Source: Actinomycetes bacterium (lineage in GTDB: Bacteria; Actinomycetota; Acidimicrobiia; Acidimicrobiales; RAAP-2). From it: a DNA stretch of 7,132 nt. The position numbers and the translations under genes were made by a program. Of the stretch, positions 5,006 to 7,132 are shown one piece after another (position 1 is the stretch's first letter; every line of letters starts with the position of its first letter). The notes beneath the pieces were generated by a model, which ran no database searches, was not told the origin of the DNA, and saw only the letters and a list, made by a program, of their open reading frames with translations. The stretch is from the NCBI GenBank assembly GCA_021849765.1, contig JAJZSM010000074.1, forward strand, positions 1 through 7,132, read 5' to 3'.

Positions 5006-6025
5006 GTGAGCACGTCCGTTGACGCGTTGGGAACCACCGTCAAGAGCCAATCGCGAGTGCGCCGCGTCGTGACGAATCAGCAGTTCGTGCTCTTCGTCGT
5101 CCTGATCGCGCTCATCCTGTTCTTCGCCTCGCGCAACTCGCTGTTCTTTCGCGTCGGCGAGTTCTCGAACCTCTTCACCGACTTCAGTGGTCTTGTTTTG
5201 ATCGCGCTGGCCGAGACCTACGTCATCGTCGCCGGGGGGATCGACCTCGCGGTGGGATCGACGGCCGCCGTGTCGGGCGTGGTGGCCGCCGGCTGGATCC
5301 AGCCACTTGTGAACCACGGCGTGAATCAGGCCGTCATCCTGCTCGTGGGCACGCTCGCCTGCGCCGTCGTCGGCGCGCTGGCCGGCGGGCTGAGCGCCCT
5401 GCTGATCACCGCCTTCGATCTCGTGCCCTTCGTCGCCACGCTCGTGACCTACAGCGTCGGGGCCGGACTCGCGTTGGTCATCTCACACGGCGCGCCCGTC
5501 GGGTACAACCCCGGCGCCATCTACTGGAGCGCCTCGGGCATCGGTATGATCACCTGGCTGGTCGCCATCGTGCTCGTCGTGGCCGTCGTCTTGGGCGTGG
5601 TGTTGCACCTCACGGTCTACGGGCGCTACAACTTCGCCATTGGATCCAACGAGTTCGCCGCTCGCGCGGCGGGCATCGCCGTGAGGCGCCACCTCATCTC
5701 GGTCTACGTACTCGCCGGCGTGCTCGCTGGCTTGACTGGCATGTTCTTCTACATTCGCTCCGGATCGGGAGCCGCGACCACGGGCGTCACGAACTCGGCC
5801 AATCTCGTCGCCATCGCGGCCGTGGTCATCGGCGGGGCGTCGCTCACCGGCGGCGTCGGGCGCTGGGCCGGCACGATGCTGGGGGCCGCCGTCCTGACCG
5901 TGGTGAGCGACGGACTGATCTTCATCAACGTCCCGCCGACCTGGATCCAGGTGGTGGTCGGGGCGCTCATCGCGGTGGCGGCCCTGCTACAGAGCTTCCG
6001 CCGACGTTCGAGGAGAGTGCCGTGA
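5006..6025 (+). CDS. Sugar ABC transporter permease (RbsC/FrcC type, BPD_transp_2 family)
   Basis: 339-residue inner-membrane protein, close to the usual length for RbsC-type permeases. After a soluble N-terminus of about 26 residues there are multiple hydrophobic helices (first at about 27-41). The family hallmark GGIDLAVGS is at residues 77-85 (RbsC proteins have GGIDLSVGS). The cytoplasmic coupling motif that docks onto the ATPase is at about 205-223: YGRYNFAIGSNEFAARAAGI, corresponding to the RbsC block with AIGGNExAAxxSGI. A later AxIAAVVIGGASLTGGVG block is also typical. It ends in a basic tail (RRRSRR), probably cytoplasmic. It would form a homodimer pore. The start is GTG 5006, and the stop TGA overlaps the start of the ATPase gene by 4 bp, implying coupled translation. 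No second permease gene is present, as expected for CUT2 systems. Confidence 0.93.
   Translation: MSTSVDALGTTVKSQSRVRRVVTNQQFVLFVVLIALILFFASRNSLFFRVGEFSNLFTDFSGLVLIALAETYVIVAGGIDLAVGSTAAVSGVVAAGWIQPLVNHGVNQAVILLVGTLACAVVGALAGGLSALLITAFDLVPFVATLVTYSVGAGLALVISHGAPVGYNPGAIYWSASGIGMITWLVAIVLVVAVVLGVVLHLTVYGRYNFAIGSNEFAARAAGIAVRRHLISVYVLAGVLAGLTGMFFYIRSGSGAATTGVTNSANLVAIAAVVIGGASLTGGVGRWAGTMLGAAVLTVVSDGLIFINVPPTWIQVVVGALIAVAALLQSFRRRSRRVP
6010..6016 (+). promoter_or_regulatory. Ribosome binding site of the ATPase gene, inside the permease gene
   Basis: GAGGAGA lies 5 nt upstream of GTG 6022, within the last codons of the permease gene. Together with the 4-bp GTGA overlap it supports translational coupling. 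Confidence 0.65.
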
Positions 6026-6798
6026 CCATCGCCAGCGAGCGCACACCCGTTCTTGAGTTGCGCAACATCACGCTGCACTACGGCTCGGTCGAGGCGCTGC
6101 ATGACGTCAGCATCAAGTCCTACGCGGGCGAGGTGATCGGACTCGTCGGGGACAACGGGGCGGGCAAGTCATCGCTGATCAAGGTGATCTCGGGGGTGAA
6201 CACCGCTGACTCGGGCGAGGTCATCGTCGACGGGGTTCGACGACACTGGCGCTCGCCGCACGACTCGATGGCGGCGGGCATCGAGACCCTGTATCAGGAC
6301 TCGGGCCTCGCCCCCGATCTGTCGATCGGCTCGAATATCTTCCTCGGGCGTGAGAAGCGTCGGAGCGGGCTGCTCGGTCGGCTGGGGTTCGTCGACCAGC
6401 GGGCGATGGAGAAAGAGGCGCTTGAACAGCTCGCGCGCGTCGGCATCACCATTCCCGCGACCCAGCGGACCGTCTCGGAACTCTCGGGCGGCCAGCGCCA
6501 AGCCGTCGCCATCGGTCGGGCGATCGCGTGGGCGAAGCACGTGATCGTTCTGGATGAGCCGACCAACCACCTCGGCGCGCGCCAGTCAGCCGAAGTGCTC
6601 AACGTGATCAAGTCCGCGCGCGAACAGGGATTGAGCGTCATATTCATCTCGCACAGCCTGCCGCACGTCCTCGAGGTCACTGACCGCATCATCGTGCTGC
6701 GACTGGGTCGAGTGGTGCGTGACGCGCCGACGAGTGAGTTCACCGTGGAGAGTCTGCTCGGGACCATCACGGGTCTGAACGAGTCAACTGGCTCGTAG
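6022..6798 (+). CDS. Sugar ABC transporter ATP-binding protein, single-domain (FrcA-like)
   Basis: 258 residues, a single complete ABC domain that powers the importer from the cytoplasmic face. Motifs seen: aromatic A-loop Tyr20; Walker A GDNGAGKS (43-50); Q-loop at YQD (Gln92); signature LSGGQRQ (154-160); Walker B VIVLDEP with catalytic Glu179; and the H-loop SHS (His211). All catalytic residues are present. Many CUT2 importers (RbsA, XylG) have a fused two-domain ATPase of about 500 residues; this one has one domain and must dimerise, as in FrcA of the rhizobial fructose importer. The D-loop region reads EPTNHLGARQ, with LGxRQ as in that group. The start is GTG 6022 overlapping the permease stop (6022-6025), with ribosome site GAGGAGA (6010-6016). 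It is the last gene of the operon, and the next gene is convergent 22 bp away. Confidence 0.93.
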   Translation: MTIASERTPVLELRNITLHYGSVEALHDVSIKSYAGEVIGLVGDNGAGKSSLIKVISGVNTADSGEVIVDGVRRHWRSPHDSMAAGIETLYQDSGLAPDLSIGSNIFLGREKRRSGLLGRLGFVDQRAMEKEALEQLARVGITIPATQRTVSELSGGQRQAVAIGRAIAWAKHVIVLDEPTNHLGARQSAEVLNVIKSAREQGLSVIFISHSLPHVLEVTDRIIVLRLGRVVRDAPTSEFTVESLLGTITGLNESTGS

Positions 6799-6809
6799 TC
6801 GTGAGCAGT
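6787..6809. terminator. Weak imperfect hairpin at the convergent gene junction
   Basis: ACTGGCTC (6787-6794) can pair with GAGCAGT (6803-6809) with one bulged base and an 8-nt loop holding the ATPase stop codon (TAG 6796-6798). No T-run is present on either strand. With only 22 bp between two convergent genes it is the only candidate terminator structure, but it is poor. Confidence 0.25.
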
Positions 6810-6820
6810 GGGCGCCCGAC

Positions 6821-7132
6821 CTAATAGACGGGCAGGTCCTCCAGCAGTGACTCGATGAGCGAGTCAAAGCCGCGGCGAAGACCTTCACTCGGCAGCGCGG
6901 CGATGGCCCCGCGGGCGAGTTCGAGGAACCGCTGGGCGGCGTGGATGGTTCGCGCCACGCCGTCGGTCGCGACCACGAGCTTGCGGGCGCGCTCGCGGTC
7001 GTCGTCACTCAGCACCGCGCCGAGGATCGACCCGAGCTCGTCGCCCACCGACGGGTCGCGCAGCGCGTAGAGCGTCGGGAGGTTGTAGACCCCCCCGGCG
7101 AAGTCCCCGACGCCCGGCTTCCCCAACTCGTT
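6821..7132 (-). CDS. Polyprenyl diphosphate synthase, C-terminal part (5' end outside window)
   Basis: Read on the minus strand, this is the C-terminal approximately 103 residues of a trans-isoprenyl diphosphate synthase, the enzyme that chain-extends isopentenyl diphosphate to make quinone side chains or longer polyprenyls. The visible part begins NELGKPGVGDFAGGVYNLPTL, the conserved segment just after the second Asp-rich (DDxxD) motif; both Asp-rich motifs lie outside the window. LPTLYAL is the usual helix after it. The end (LLEDLPVY, stop at 6821-6823) resembles the C-termini of actinobacterial heptaprenyl/octaprenyl-type synthases. The frame is open to the window edge, so the real start is beyond 7132. 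Product chain length cannot be told from this part. It is convergent with the importer operon and probably unrelated to it. Confidence 0.85.
   Translation of the reverse strand, partial: NELGKPGVGDFAGGVYNLPTLYALRDPSVGDELGSILGAVLSDDDRERARKLVVATDGVARTIHAAQRFLELARGAIAALPSEGLRRGFDSLIESLLEDLPVY

Noticed and set aside
6022..6798. Truncated two-domain RbsA-type ATPase
   Set aside because: The domain is complete with all motifs, and the protein ends naturally after the H-loop helices, as in single-domain FrcA-like ATPases; no second-domain remnant follows.

Overview
The window looks like chromosomal DNA from a high-GC bacterium, most likely an actinobacterium. The evidence is very GC-rich coding sequence with strong third-position G/C bias, GTG starts, AGGAGG-type ribosome binding sites, and a TTGACA / 17 bp / TAGGGT promoter. 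The exact lineage is not visible; a deep-branching group such as Acidimicrobiia is only a guess. It reads as one sugar-uptake locus between two housekeeping genes.

Layout. Positions 1-476 carry the 3' end of class II lysyl-tRNA synthetase (lysS, +). A 200-bp, distinctly AT-richer gap follows. Next is a divergent DapB-family (dihydrodipicolinate reductase-like) oxidoreductase (677-1552, +), which has an altered catalytic loop and an odd Arg-rich 44-residue tail. A 228-bp gene-free gap with two inverted repeats and a promoter candidate leads to a ROK-family sugar kinase of the zinc-binding fructokinase type (1781-2671, +). After a composite hairpin comes a LacI-family repressor (2759-3820, +). 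Its stop codon lies inside the -35 box and LacI-type operator of the next transcription unit. That unit is an ABC sugar importer in the order binding protein (3906-4925), permease (5006-6025), single-domain ATPase (6022-6798). A perfect 17-bp hairpin separates binding protein from permease, and permease and ATPase overlap by 4 bp. The strand then converges on the 3' end of a polyprenyl diphosphate synthase (6821-7132, -).

How the parts fit. The importer belongs to the CUT2 (ribose/xylose/fructose) class. Its gene order and single-domain ATPase resemble the frcBCA fructose importer of rhizobia, and the kinase resembles zinc-dependent fructokinases. A plausible reading is that fructose or a related ketose is imported, phosphorylated by the ROK kinase, and sensed by the LacI regulator, which represses importer transcription from the operator at 3818-3831. 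The substrate is inferred, not shown. The DapB-like enzyme appears to have its own promoter and its link to the sugar locus is unknown.

I found no CRISPR array, insertion sequence, tRNA or rRNA. The most interesting items are the divergent DapB paralogue, the operator/promoter built over the repressor's stop codon, the 17-bp intercistronic hairpin, and a binding protein without a lipobox.
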